Shown: positions 1-7,711, counted from the first letter of the stretch. The stretch: DNA of 16,109 nucleotides from Sulfurimonas sp. UBA6014 (GCA_002428085.1 DJAA01000044.1:14784-30892); one strand, 5' to 3'. Made by a program: numbers and translations. Notes: a model not told the origin generated them from the sequence alone.

Positions 1-8
1 AATAACAC

Positions 9-40
9 CGTCATTGCGAGGAAGAATGACGAAGCAATCT
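9..40. repeat. REP-like palindromic intergenic repeat
   Basis: A compact dyad: CGTCATT (9-15) pairs with AATGACG (25-31) around a 9-base loop, and an alternative pairing joins ATTGC (13-17) to GCAAT (34-38). The string resembles a palindromic repeat, with ATTGCGAG and GAAGCAATC flanks, that I remember as scattered between genes in many bacterial genomes. It lies downstream of the minus-strand gene ending at 65. No T-run follows the stem on that strand, so it is not an ordinary intrinsic terminator. Only one copy is in this window, so repeat status rests on resemblance. Confidence 0.55.
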
Positions 41-64
41 ACTCTATGCAAAAAGGCTGATAAT

Positions 65-493
65 TTAATTGTAACAATAACTCCAGCCTGTAAGTTTTTC
101 AGTTTTTGCTTCAAAAAATCTATCAGAATCACCTAAGAAATCTATAACATGCATAAGGACTGAGGGGATACTTTTTTGATCTTCAGGCTTTACAAGAAGG
201 ATAGGCATGGGAGTCTCTTGTTGGCTTATTCCAAATCCAACTGGCATGATTTGGCTCATGACCTCTGCAGCATTCACGATGGAGTTTTCTTTTAAAAACT
301 TCTCCAAAATAGCATCTTTTACCGCTTGAGGTAAAACTTCATCTGTATTTAAAAAGATGGTAAATTGTATGGGAGTAGCTGTAAAGACACTAGGAGCAGG
401 AGTTGCTAAGATGACATACTCTACATTTTTTAAGTGCTGCTGTATTTGGGCAGAGTCGAGATAAGTGTCTGTTACAATTGATTTTGCTACCAT
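65..493 (-). CDS. Conserved-looking hypothetical protein, 142 aa
   Basis: I do not recognise this 142-residue protein. It has no signal peptide, no clear membrane segment and no cysteine or histidine cluster. It looks like a small soluble alpha/beta protein: a hydrophobic strand near residues 25-31 (VEYVILA), another near 43-48 (QFTIFL), a helix rich in K and E near 56-70, and a strand near 96-102 (MPILLVK). The ATG at 491-493 is preceded by AAAGGGG with an 8-base spacer, which fixes the start. It diverges from the diguanylate cyclase at 630. The REP-like dyad at 9-40 lies beyond its stop. The coding call is good on ORF length and ribosome site; function is unknown. Confidence 0.75.
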   Translation of the reverse strand: MVAKSIVTDTYLDSAQIQQHLKNVEYVILATPAPSVFTATPIQFTIFLNTDEVLPQAVKDAILEKFLKENSIVNAAEVMSQIMPVGFGISQQETPMPILLVKPEDQKSIPSVLMHVIDFLGDSDRFFEAKTEKLTGWSYCYN

Positions 494-588
494 GGAGCGT
501 ACCCCTTTATACTGTAAATTTTCAATACCAATCTTAACATAACACCCCTAATATTTTGTAGTTTTTTAAAAGTTTTTTATAAAAATAT

Positions 589-604
589 GGAATATTTTTT
601 GCTT
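589..604 (+). promoter_or_regulatory. Candidate sigma-54 (RpoN) -24/-12 promoter
   Basis: GGAA (589-592), six bases, then TTGCTT (599-604), so GG and GC are separated by exactly ten bases as sigma-54 requires. This matches the Campylobacter-type form GGAA-N6-TTGCTT. Transcription would start near 613-615, just ahead of the AAAAGGGG ribosome site (618-625) of the diguanylate cyclase. The GGAA is also the centre of an AT-only palindrome, AAAAATAT-GGA-ATATTTTT (581-599). Confidence 0.55.
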
Positions 605-629
605 AAATCGAATAATTAAAAGGGGAACT

Positions 630-1982
630 ATGCAATTTATAGAGGCTTTAAAGCTTAGAAGTAAGCTTTTTTTACTTTTTATACTTATCACTATGGGACT
701 CCTAGCTATTGGTGTCATGGGCGCACTCAATATCAATGCGATGAAAAAAAACATAGATGCACTCTACTTTGGAACACTCATTCCTGTAACAGAACTCAAT
801 GAAATTATTCAACTTTATCGGGGCGATTTAACAACCGTTATTTACAAAACAAAAAATTCAGAGATTAGTCAAAGCCAGGCAATTTCAAAAATTGATAACT
901 CTTTGATGAAAATATCGCAACATTGGAAAAGTTACGAATCTCATTTTAAAAAAGATAATGAACTTGAGTATGTCGAATACACAGCACTTGAGATACAAAT
1001 GACGCATAATTATTTTATGAAAATCTTAAAAGCTGGGATGGCAGGAGAGGATTTGAGAAAGATTTCGACTGCTTCTTTGGAGAAAAATACGGCACACATT
1101 AATGCTATCATCCAAAAACTTGTTAATTATGAAGTAGAGATAGCCAAGTATGAACGAAAAATGTTTTTGCAAAAGTATGACCAACTTTTTAATGAAGTTT
1201 TAACTATCTTGATTTTTGTTGTTTTAGGTGTTTTATTTATCTCATTTTATGTCTTCAAAAGCATTCAAAATGATCATACAAAACTTGAAATCGCAACAAG
1301 CAAACTCAAGCGTGCCAATAAAAAACTTGAAAATGTCTCTTACACCGATGCACTTACCTCTCTGCACAATAGAAGATATTTTAATGTTGTTTATGACAGA
1401 GAGCTTAAACGTGCTAAGCGAACTCACAGTTATATAACTTTTATGATGCTTGATGTTGATTTTTTTAAGCAGTTTAATGATACATATGGGCATATCGAGG
1501 GTGACTCGGCTTTGAGGTCTGTTGCGAGTGTTTTACAAGATACCCTTAAGCGACCAGGTGATTTTGTTTTTAGACTCGGCGGAGAAGAGTTTGGAGTTCT
1601 TTTAACAAATACAGACCCTCAAAATAGCTCTGCACTTGCACAAACAATTTGTGATGCGATAAAAGCTAAACAAATCGAACACAAAACATCTAAAGTCAAT
1701 GATTTCTTAACCATCTCTATCGGATTGGTTTGTTGTATTGCCGATGATGCTCTCAATGAAGAGCTATTTATCTCGCGTGCGGATGCTATGCTTTATAAAG
1801 CAAAAGAAGAGGGGAGAGACCGTTATGTTTTGGGAACAGATATAAGTGATGCCAAAACAAAAGTTGCAGAGGAATCAAGCCAAAATACAACAGAAGAAGA
1901 AAAATTGCAAGAAAACACCAGTATATCAAATGAAATAGCAACCACGGCTTTTCTGAAAAAGCTAGATAAATTTAGTGCTTAG
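630..1982 (+). CDS. Membrane-bound diguanylate cyclase (GGDEF) with helical sensor domain
   Basis: This enzyme is predicted to make cyclic di-GMP from two GTP at the inner membrane. The protein has 450 residues. A transmembrane helix (about 12-33) is followed by a mostly helical periplasmic region (34-188) resembling the four-helix-bundle sensors of chemoreceptors, then a second transmembrane helix (about 189-209) and a short coiled linker (212-236). The GGDEF domain spans about 237-400: metal-binding aspartates in LDVDFFK (D275, D277), active-site GGEEF at 317-321, and an RxxD inhibitory site (RPGD, 308-311) five residues before it. Catalysis with product feedback is therefore expected. A hydrophilic E/S/T/N-rich tail of about 45 residues follows. 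The start is fixed by AAAAGGGG (618-625). A sigma-54-like promoter lies upstream, suggesting flagellar-type control. The stop overlaps the convergent SUI1 gene by four bases. The sensed signal is unknown. Confidence 0.93.
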   Translation: MQFIEALKLRSKLFLLFILITMGLLAIGVMGALNINAMKKNIDALYFGTLIPVTELNEIIQLYRGDLTTVIYKTKNSEISQSQAISKIDNSLMKISQHWKSYESHFKKDNELEYVEYTALEIQMTHNYFMKILKAGMAGEDLRKISTASLEKNTAHINAIIQKLVNYEVEIAKYERKMFLQKYDQLFNEVLTILIFVVLGVLFISFYVFKSIQNDHTKLEIATSKLKRANKKLENVSYTDALTSLHNRRYFNVVYDRELKRAKRTHSYITFMMLDVDFFKQFNDTYGHIEGDSALRSVASVLQDTLKRPGDFVFRLGGEEFGVLLTNTDPQNSSALAQTICDAIKAKQIEHKTSKVNDFLTISIGLVCCIADDALNEELFISRADAMLYKAKEEGRDRYVLGTDISDAKTKVAEESSQNTTEEEKLQENTSISNEIATTAFLKKLDKFSA

Positions 1983-2329
1983 TTTTGATTTTTGAAACGA
2001 AAACCCTCTTGAAGTAAAAGCTCTTTTATTTTTTCTTTGAGTTCACCCTGAAACTCCATCCAACCCTCTTTGTATGCTCCACCACATCCAAGTTTTATCT
2101 TGAGATTTTTAAGTGTCGCTAGTGCATCATTTGTGGGTGTTTTAAATTCTCCCACAAGTGTCACTGTTTTGCCTCGACGTTTCTCTTTTTTGAAGAGTAA
2201 AAAATGTTTCGAGGGCTCTAAAATCGCATCTGAGACTGTAGATTTTCTCTCACTTTGAACTTCGACCCAGCCATCTTGTATGTCTGCGCCTATAAAAAGG
2301 TCGAGTTTCTTCCCTCTATTTGCACCCAT
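1979..2329 (-). CDS. yciH: SUI1/eIF1-family translation factor homologue (YciH-like)
   Basis: The protein has 116 residues, the usual length for bacterial YciH. Its C-terminal half (about 45-113) is a SUI1 domain: basic RRGKTVTLVG (51-60), then KIKLGCGG (78-84 region) and a WMEFQG strand (90-95), ending in the helix ELKEKIKELLLQEGF. Family members resemble eukaryotic eIF1 and are thought to bind the small ribosomal subunit and affect start-site fidelity; the bacterial role is poorly defined. It is the last gene of the ABC-F/DUF5718/SUI1 operon. Its ATG directly abuts the TAA of DUF5718 (TAAATG) and no good Shine-Dalgarno is visible, so translation probably depends on coupling to the gene before it. 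Its stop overlaps the stop of the opposing diguanylate cyclase gene. Confidence 0.88.
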   Translation of the reverse strand: MGANRGKKLDLFIGADIQDGWVEVQSERKSTVSDAILEPSKHFLLFKKEKRRGKTVTLVGEFKTPTNDALATLKNLKIKLGCGGAYKEGWMEFQGELKEKIKELLLQEGFRFKNQN

Positions 2330-3187
2330 TTAAACGATTTTTTGTGCCAAAACGCTCATGTTTGCATAGTCGTAGTGGGATGTTTGTGCGGACTCTAAAA
2401 CATCTTGATACGTAAATTTTCTTGCGTCATATACGATGACTATACTCTCATCACCTGCTTGCAAAAATGTGTTTTCACCGTACTCTGTATATCGTGTTGC
2501 ACCGATACTGATGATGGCTTCTGCGGGATGATCACATGCTTCAATGTACTCGTTTAGAGGTTCAAGTGGACCAAAATTCTCTTGTGTTGTGATTTGGTTA
2601 AAAATCCAGTCTGTAAGTTTCTCATGAAAGTAGCTGTAACCTGTGAGCTCTACATCTTCACCATACGCATGGAGTTTTCCATCTCTTCGTAAAAAACTAC
2701 AAAGACGAAAGTTGTCCATAATGCCGCCAGGTTTGAATTTGTCAATTTTAAATATATGGTTTGAAAATCCTTTGCAATCTTCTCCCCAGTTTTTTTTATC
2801 ACTTATCTTTTGCGCTCCAGAACCACGGATAGAGTAGTCATTATAAGCTCCAAAATATGTTGGTGTGATTTGAGATAAAAGTCCTGCTGTGTACTTCAAG
2901 TCAAATATGATAGCAACTTCTGCTTCTGCTTGAACCTTGCCACCCTCTTTAGGAAGTCTGATAAATTCAGCACCGATTGGATAGGTGTTGAGTATTTTTT
3001 TCGCGTGAAGCGCTACTTCGCTTACTGGATTTTGTACTTTTGGTAAGAAAAAAGGGAACATCCCTTTAGGTGCAGCCTCATCGGCCGTCATGATGTGTTT
3101 GAAATCTTCCGCTTCGCCTGCTTGCTCTAAATGGAGTGCGAAATTTCCCGCAATTCCTAAACCTAAAAACTTTTTATACTTTGCCAT
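2330..3187 (-). CDS. DUF5718 family protein, possibly FAH-like fold
   Basis: This 285-residue soluble protein matches what I remember as DUF5718, a family found in Campylobacterota and some other proteobacteria; no function is known. The opening FLGLGIAGNFALHLEQAGEA and central EAEVAIIF are its most characteristic stretches. The E-x-E pair (E88, E90) followed 27 residues later by YND (D117) resembles the metal-ligand pattern of fumarylacetoacetate hydrolases, and the later TGYSYFHEKLTDWIF is placed like their DM-x-x-I helix. A FAH-like fold is therefore an inference from spacing. It sits between a ribosome-associated ABC-F ATPase and a SUI1 factor. Its ATG overlaps the ABC-F stop by one base (TAATG), and an AAAAGGA site lies in the end of that gene. 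The placement suggests a link to translation or ribosome state, but nothing in the sequence proves it. Confidence 0.8.
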   Translation of the reverse strand: MAKYKKFLGLGIAGNFALHLEQAGEAEDFKHIMTADEAAPKGMFPFFLPKVQNPVSEVALHAKKILNTYPIGAEFIRLPKEGGKVQAEAEVAIIFDLKYTAGLLSQITPTYFGAYNDYSIRGSGAQKISDKKNWGEDCKGFSNHIFKIDKFKPGGIMDNFRLCSFLRRDGKLHAYGEDVELTGYSYFHEKLTDWIFNQITTQENFGPLEPLNEYIEACDHPAEAIISIGATRYTEYGENTFLQAGDESIVIVYDARKFTYQDVLESAQTSHYDYANMSVLAQKIV

Positions 3188-4791
3188 TAGATGAGTCCTT
3201 TTTCTTTTAATTCTGCATATTCTTCGTAAGTCCCTTTATAATCCGTTACACTTCCATCTGCATGAATCTCGATGATTCGAGAGGCAAATGCATCGAGAAG
3301 TTCACGGTCATGTGAGACACAAATAACGTTCCCTTTGAAATCAAACAACCCCTCTCCAAGAGCCACAATAGCCTCAAGGTCAAGGTGGTTTGAAGGCTCG
3401 TCTAGGACGAGAAAATTACCACTTTCAAGCATCATTTTGGAGAGCATCATTCTGTGTTTTTCCCCGCCTGAGATACTTTTTACACTTTTTTCTTGCTGTT
3501 CACCGCTAAAGAGCATACGTCCAAGACAGTTACGAATTTCAGCAATATCACGCTTTGGATCAAAGGCTCTTAGCCAGTCATACAGCGTTCCATCGCCTTT
3601 TATGATATCGGCAGTATCTTGAGGAAAGTAGGAGTTTTCAATCGTTGCACCCCAATGAATCTCCCCTGAACTAGGCTTAATCTCTTCCATCATGATTTTA
3701 AGAAGTGTTGTTTTTCCTGCACCATTTGGTCCAATGAGAGCGACTTTTTCCCCTGGCTCAAATTTCAAATTGATGTTTTTAAGTACTTCGTTGTCGCCGT
3801 AAGAGTGATTGATATTGATGAGATTGAGTGCTTCATCGCCCATGGCTCTTTTTGGTTTAAAGACAATACTTGGGTCGCGACGAGAAGAGGGTTTGATATC
3901 CTCGATAACTAATTTGTCAAGTTTTTTCTGTCTTGAAGTTGCTTGTTTTGCCTTTGATGCGTTGGCGGAAAAACGTCGCACAAAAGCTTCAAGGTCATCT
4001 TTTTCCTTCTCTTTTTTGGCATTGTTGAGTTCCATCTGCTTTGCTATAACATTTGCAGCAATATACCAGTCATCAAAATTGCCCGTAAATTCTCGAATCT
4101 TTTGGTAATCCACATCTAAAATATTTGTCACAACTGCATTTAAAAAGTGTCTATCATGAGAGATAACGACCATAGTTCCCTCATGACGTTGGAGTTCATG
4201 CTCTAACCAACTGATAGTCTCAATGTCGAGGTTGTTGGTTGGTTCATCTAAAAAGAGTACGTCAGGTTTTGGATATAAAACTTGCGCAAGAAGCACTTTA
4301 AATTTATCGGCACTATCAAGTGTGCTCATAAGTTGGTTGTGTTCTTCTGGTGGAATGCCAACATTTCCTAGGATTTTGGCAATGTTAACATCATATTCGT
4401 AAGTTGGGTCTTCTTCAACGCAAATCACTTCTAAATCAGCAAGACGGTTATTGACCGCTTCATCTTCAAAATCACCACTCATGTAGAGCATTTCTTTCTC
4501 TTTGATAGCATCGTAGAGTCTTTTGTTGCCATAAAGAACGGCGTCCATGATGGTGAAATCTTCAAAGGCGTATTGATTTTGACCTAAGACTCCCACTTTG
4601 TTCGATTTTGGGATAATAATATCGCCTTCGTATTCGTTAATCTCACCACAAAGAATTTTCAAAAAAGTGGTCTTCCCTGCGCCATTTGCACCGATGAGAC
4701 CATATCTTTTATGACGGTCAAGTTTAAGGTTGATATCTTGAAACAAAATTCTGTTTCCGTATCGCATAATTAAGTTTTGTACAGTTACCAT
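3187..4791 (-). CDS. ABC-F family ATPase, YbiT-like
   Basis: ABC-F proteins are cytoplasmic twin-ATPase factors that act on the ribosome rather than as transporters. This one has 534 residues, close to the roughly 530 of E. coli YbiT. Domain 1: Walker A GANGAGKT (34-41), Walker B with VLFLDEPTNNLD (catalytic E183) and switch histidine H212. Domain 2: Walker A GPNGAGKT (354-361), signature SISGGEKHR (439-447), Walker B LVLDEP (E465) and H494. A charged linker rich in K and E (about 245-300) joins them. The first domain lacks a standard LSGGQ signature and reads MSTLDSADKFKVLLAQ, which parallels the degenerate MSEVAPGWKLRVLLAQ form I recall in YbiT. There are no membrane helices. It heads a coupled operon with DUF5718 and SUI1. 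The upstream ribosome site is weak (GAGAG). Confidence 0.93.
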   Translation of the reverse strand: MVTVQNLIMRYGNRILFQDINLKLDRHKRYGLIGANGAGKTTFLKILCGEINEYEGDIIIPKSNKVGVLGQNQYAFEDFTIMDAVLYGNKRLYDAIKEKEMLYMSGDFEDEAVNNRLADLEVICVEEDPTYEYDVNIAKILGNVGIPPEEHNQLMSTLDSADKFKVLLAQVLYPKPDVLFLDEPTNNLDIETISWLEHELQRHEGTMVVISHDRHFLNAVVTNILDVDYQKIREFTGNFDDWYIAANVIAKQMELNNAKKEKEKDDLEAFVRRFSANASKAKQATSRQKKLDKLVIEDIKPSSRRDPSIVFKPKRAMGDEALNLININHSYGDNEVLKNINLKFEPGEKVALIGPNGAGKTTLLKIMMEEIKPSSGEIHWGATIENSYFPQDTADIIKGDGTLYDWLRAFDPKRDIAEIRNCLGRMLFSGEQQEKSVKSISGGEKHRMMLSKMMLESGNFLVLDEPSNHLDLEAIVALGEGLFDFKGNVICVSHDRELLDAFASRIIEIHADGSVTDYKGTYEEYAELKEKGLI

Positions 4792-4842
4792 GGTTTTCTC
4801 TCACTTAGGTGCTTTAAAAGCAAGCCCAATTTAATTTTGCGG

Positions 4843-4848
4843 ATTATA
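4843..4848 (-). promoter_or_regulatory. Candidate -10 box for the ABC-F operon
   Basis: A perfect TATAAT reads on the minus strand within the 80-base gap between the DUF2721 stop and the ABC-F start. No convincing -35 is seen, which is usual for housekeeping promoters in Campylobacterota. It would give a leader of about 45 bases for the ABC-F/DUF5718/SUI1 transcript. Confidence 0.45.
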
Positions 4849-4871
4849 TCCAACGCTTGTTTAAAGAGGGT

Positions 4872-5264
4872 TTATTTATGTTTATCAATAGCGTCACATA
4901 ATTCAAGATTGAGTGCTTTGGTGGAGACAGATATTTCGAGTAAATAGATGACGAGCGAGATAGACATGACAAGCATGCTCAATCCAAAAACTTTTTTGCT
5001 TATGTCTAAATAGCCAAGAAAAAGCCCAAACATTGCAAATGTGCACAAAAGAATAGACATTACACCAAAAAATTGCATCCATTTGGTTAAGTCCAATCTA
5101 TATTTTAAATTTCTGATTTGCTCATCACGTTCAATGTGATTTTTATCTGTTTCATGAAGCATACGAGCCAAATGGGCGGTTGCCAAAAAGCGGTTTGTAT
5201 AGACTAAAAGCAATAGTGAGAGTGCAGGAAATAACAGTGCAGGTGTTGAAATTCCAAATTCCAT
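4872..5264 (-). CDS. DUF2721 family small membrane protein
   Basis: The protein has 130 residues and matches DUF2721: a first transmembrane helix immediately after the start (about 7-25, PALLFPALSLLLLVYTNRF), a conserved charged cytoplasmic stretch with ARMLHET and RDEQIRNLKYRLDL (about 32-60), then two more helices (about 63-84 and 90-111) and a short hydrophilic tail. Function is unknown; family members are inner-membrane proteins. An in-frame ATG 29 codons upstream exists, but I chose the ATG at 5262-5264 because AAAGGA lies 7 bases before it and the family's N-terminal hydrophobic segment begins there. It is downstream of the chemoreceptor gene on the same strand, separated from it by a terminator-like hairpin (5334-5363), so it is probably transcribed on its own. 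Confidence 0.85.
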   Translation of the reverse strand: MEFGISTPALLFPALSLLLLVYTNRFLATAHLARMLHETDKNHIERDEQIRNLKYRLDLTKWMQFFGVMSILLCTFAMFGLFLGYLDISKKVFGLSMLVMSISLVIYLLEISVSTKALNLELCDAIDKHK

Positions 5265-5333
5265 AGAGTATCCTTTAAAAATATTTTGATTTTTTGAACA
5301 GCGTATGGTCCAAATTAAAATGCAATAGTAGCT

Positions 5334-5363
5334 AAAAATTCTCAAAGCCAAGAGAGGCTTGAG
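5334..5363 (-). terminator. Intrinsic terminator after the chemoreceptor gene
   Basis: Read on the minus strand, CTCAAGCC (5363-5356), the loop TCTCTT and GGCTTTGAG (5349-5341) form a stem with one bulged T, followed by AATTTTT (down to 5334). It lies 14 bases past the chemoreceptor stop at 5378. Confidence 0.75.
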
Positions 5364-5377
5364 TTAAAAACGTAGAG

Positions 5378-7642
5378 TTAAGTGCGATATCCTTTGAGCA
5401 AGTCATTTAAACTTATGGTCATATTGGTCAGTTCTGAAGATGCGTTTGAAATATCATCGATACTCTTTTTATTTTCATTTGCTATAGCTTCGATTTGTGA
5501 AACTTTGCTCACCATGGAGGCGACAGTTTTTGAATTATTAATATAGCCTACCACTGTTTCATCGACTTGAATGATAGATTGCTCTATAGAACTCACGCTT
5601 ATATTTATCTCTGCTTCTGTTTTTGAAGCATTTTTAGAGAGGATTTCTATCTCTTGGGCATTTTTAGACATGTTGTCACTTGCATCGTTGATAGATTGAA
5701 CAATGACGCTAATCGTGCTGTTAATTTCGGAGAGTGATTTTTGTGTTCTCTCTGCAAGTTTTCGCACCTCATCAGCAACAACTGCGAATCCTCGTCCATG
5801 CTCACCAGCACGTGCCGCTTCAATGGCGGCATTGAGTGCGAGCAGATTTGTTTGTTCGGCGATTTCAGATATAACGCTTAAGACATCTTTCACCTGTGTT
5901 GCATCGGCACTTAATTGGACTATTTTATGAGAGAGTTCGAGTTCATCTTGCGAGCGCTGTTCTATTTCGTCGGCTAAATGAACGATTTGCTTGTTGACAT
6001 TTTTGAGGATAGTTCCTGCGGAGTCTATGTTTTCTTTCGTCTTTTTAGCTTGTTCTATCGATTCAGAGAGGACATCTTGAAGCTCTTTTCCGTTGCTTGA
6101 GACTTCATGAACAATAGAGCGTTCCTCTTTGGCTTTTCTTTTCATATCCACCGAAGCATTGGAAAGCGTTTGCGCAATAGCGGCATTTTGTGCCGATGTA
6201 TTAGTTGCCTCTGCAACAGTTATGCGCACTTTTTCGATAAATTCATTGATATTTTGTGCCACTTCATAAATTTCATCCCCTTGTTCAACGCTGACTTTTT
6301 TTGTTAAGTCACCTTCGCCCTTTGCTAAATCGTGTGTTGCAATTTGAAGCGTTTGGAGTTTTGAGATGATAAATTTTTGAACTAAAGTAATACTTATGAA
6401 AACAAGGATAATAAAGATGACAAAAGAGAATATAACAATGATATTTCTTGTTTCATTCACATTTTCTAGAACTTCAGATTTATCTATCTCAACAATAATA
6501 CCCCATTTTTGACCTAATATATCGATGGGTGAAAAAGAGCTTAGCACCTCTTCTCCTCTACTGTCGGTGATAATCCAAGAAGCGTTTTTGCCTTCTTTGA
6601 GTGCATCGACAGACTCGGAATGCATTTGAAGAATGGAGACGGTTGTTTTGGCGATTTTGACATCTTTGTCCGTGATAGAGCTTATGAAGCGAGTATCATT
6701 TTTCATATTTCCATCTAAAGAGATGAGGTTAGCTTGTCCTGTTTTTCCAAGACCTGCTTTAAGAAAATCATTGTTAAAGTTCATGACTTTAGTAATTTTG
6801 TCTTTTGGAAGCTGTAAAATAATGGCGCCCTCAAAATCTTCTCCAAAATAAACTGGTGAGGCTAAAAAGATAGAAGGCTCATTGAGCGAAGGTTCGTAAG
6901 GTGCAAAATCTTGGATAACAACTTCACCTTTTTTAATTTTCGAAACTTTTTTAAACACCTCTGCAAGACCAGATTTTGCATAAACTCCTTCTAATAAGTT
7001 TGTTCCAAAATCCTCTTTTTTATTGACACTATACTGTACATCCCCATCGACATTGACAAAGTATAAATCATATAATCCATAATTTTGGAGTATTTGCGTA
7101 TATGTAGGGTGTAAGGCTATATGAATAGTTGAATAATTGTCTTTATATCTTTGACTCATGATGTATTTGTATTTTTCGCCAACCTTGTTAGGATTGTCAA
7201 CCATGTAGAGCCACTGAAGTTTTTTAGCGGTTTCGCTTTTTGGCAGATACTCCTCAGCAGTTCTCTTTGGCTGTGAGCCTTTAATATCGTAGTTTATTCG
7301 TCCAACATATTCTGTATAGTGTTTTAGGAGTGCTTCGTCTATCTTTTGCGTAGATAAATCTTCAATATTATCCAAACTCTCTACAGCTTCATCGAGGTTC
7401 CAAATCGTTTGAACAGTGACAGAATCTGCCGTGATAGAGAGAAGCATATTTTTAAGTGAGTCAAAATAATCTACAATATGCTCTTTTTTAGACTCCTTTA
7501 CAGCATCTAAAAGTGCCATATTACTCTCTACCAAAGAATCTGTTGTTCGACTTACCGAGAGTGATAAAATTGCGACCGTGACTAAGAGTAAAGAGAGAGA
7601 GATTAGGGCAATCACCTTAAATTTAATACTTTTTACATTCAT
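5378..7642 (-). CDS. Methyl-accepting chemotaxis protein with large Cache-type sensor
   Basis: This is a transmembrane chemoreceptor that should control CheA through CheW. As called it has 754 residues. Layout: transmembrane helix about 9-29; a large periplasmic domain about 30-398, long enough for a double Cache fold, with GLYDLYFVNVDGDVQYS (about 189-205) and NLISLDGNMKNDTRF (about 305-319) as Cache-like strands; transmembrane helix about 399-422; HAMP about 423-476; then a long coiled coil whose tip (about 592-632) carries EQTNLLALNAAIEAARAG and GRGFAVVADEVRKLAE. The coiled arms on either side of the tip are about equal in length. No C-terminal CheR/CheB-docking pentapeptide is present. 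Two ATGs lie two codons apart. AAAGGAG is only 2 bases from the first (7648) but 8 from the second (7642), so I chose the second. The ligand is unknown. A hairpin terminator follows. Confidence 0.94.
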   Translation of the reverse strand: MNVKSIKFKVIALISLSLLLVTVAILSLSVSRTTDSLVESNMALLDAVKESKKEHIVDYFDSLKNMLLSITADSVTVQTIWNLDEAVESLDNIEDLSTQKIDEALLKHYTEYVGRINYDIKGSQPKRTAEEYLPKSETAKKLQWLYMVDNPNKVGEKYKYIMSQRYKDNYSTIHIALHPTYTQILQNYGLYDLYFVNVDGDVQYSVNKKEDFGTNLLEGVYAKSGLAEVFKKVSKIKKGEVVIQDFAPYEPSLNEPSIFLASPVYFGEDFEGAIILQLPKDKITKVMNFNNDFLKAGLGKTGQANLISLDGNMKNDTRFISSITDKDVKIAKTTVSILQMHSESVDALKEGKNASWIITDSRGEEVLSSFSPIDILGQKWGIIVEIDKSEVLENVNETRNIIVIFSFVIFIILVFISITLVQKFIISKLQTLQIATHDLAKGEGDLTKKVSVEQGDEIYEVAQNINEFIEKVRITVAEATNTSAQNAAIAQTLSNASVDMKRKAKEERSIVHEVSSNGKELQDVLSESIEQAKKTKENIDSAGTILKNVNKQIVHLADEIEQRSQDELELSHKIVQLSADATQVKDVLSVISEIAEQTNLLALNAAIEAARAGEHGRGFAVVADEVRKLAERTQKSLSEINSTISVIVQSINDASDNMSKNAQEIEILSKNASKTEAEINISVSSIEQSIIQVDETVVGYINNSKTVASMVSKVSQIEAIANENKKSIDDISNASSELTNMTISLNDLLKGYRT

Positions 7643-7657
7643 CTTCATATCTCCTTT

Positions 7658-7676
7658 ATTGTACAGTTCAATTGTA
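7658..7676 (-). promoter_or_regulatory. Two TACAAT -10-like boxes upstream of the chemoreceptor gene
   Basis: TACAAT occurs twice on the minus strand, at 7671-7676 and 7658-7663. The distal box would place the start near 7664 and leave the AAAGGAG ribosome site (7650-7657) intact; the proximal one would remove part of it, so the distal is preferred. No sigma-28 or sigma-54 match is seen here. Confidence 0.35.
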
Positions 7677-7711
7677 ACACAACTTTCTTGGTTGAGAAAC
7701 TTAAAGTATTC

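Noticed and set aside
581..599. AT palindrome AAAAATAT-GGA-ATATTTTT as a terminator
   Set aside because: No GC pairs, a three-base loop and no gene upstream on the plus strand; it is better read as part of the promoter region.
1930..1982. Similar C-terminal endings of the diguanylate cyclase (KLDKFSA) and the HExxH protein (KLSGFDFSA)
   Set aside because: Very short match between unrelated proteins; most likely chance.
3272..3622. Plus-strand open frames over the ABC-F gene (also 3809-4108)
   Set aside because: They are antisense shadows of a clearly conserved gene, without ribosome sites or recognisable domains.
4872..5351. Upstream ATG (5351) for the DUF2721 gene
   Set aside because: The added 29 residues lie over the terminator hairpin of the chemoreceptor gene and lack a ribosome site; the internal ATG has AAAGGA and fits the family.
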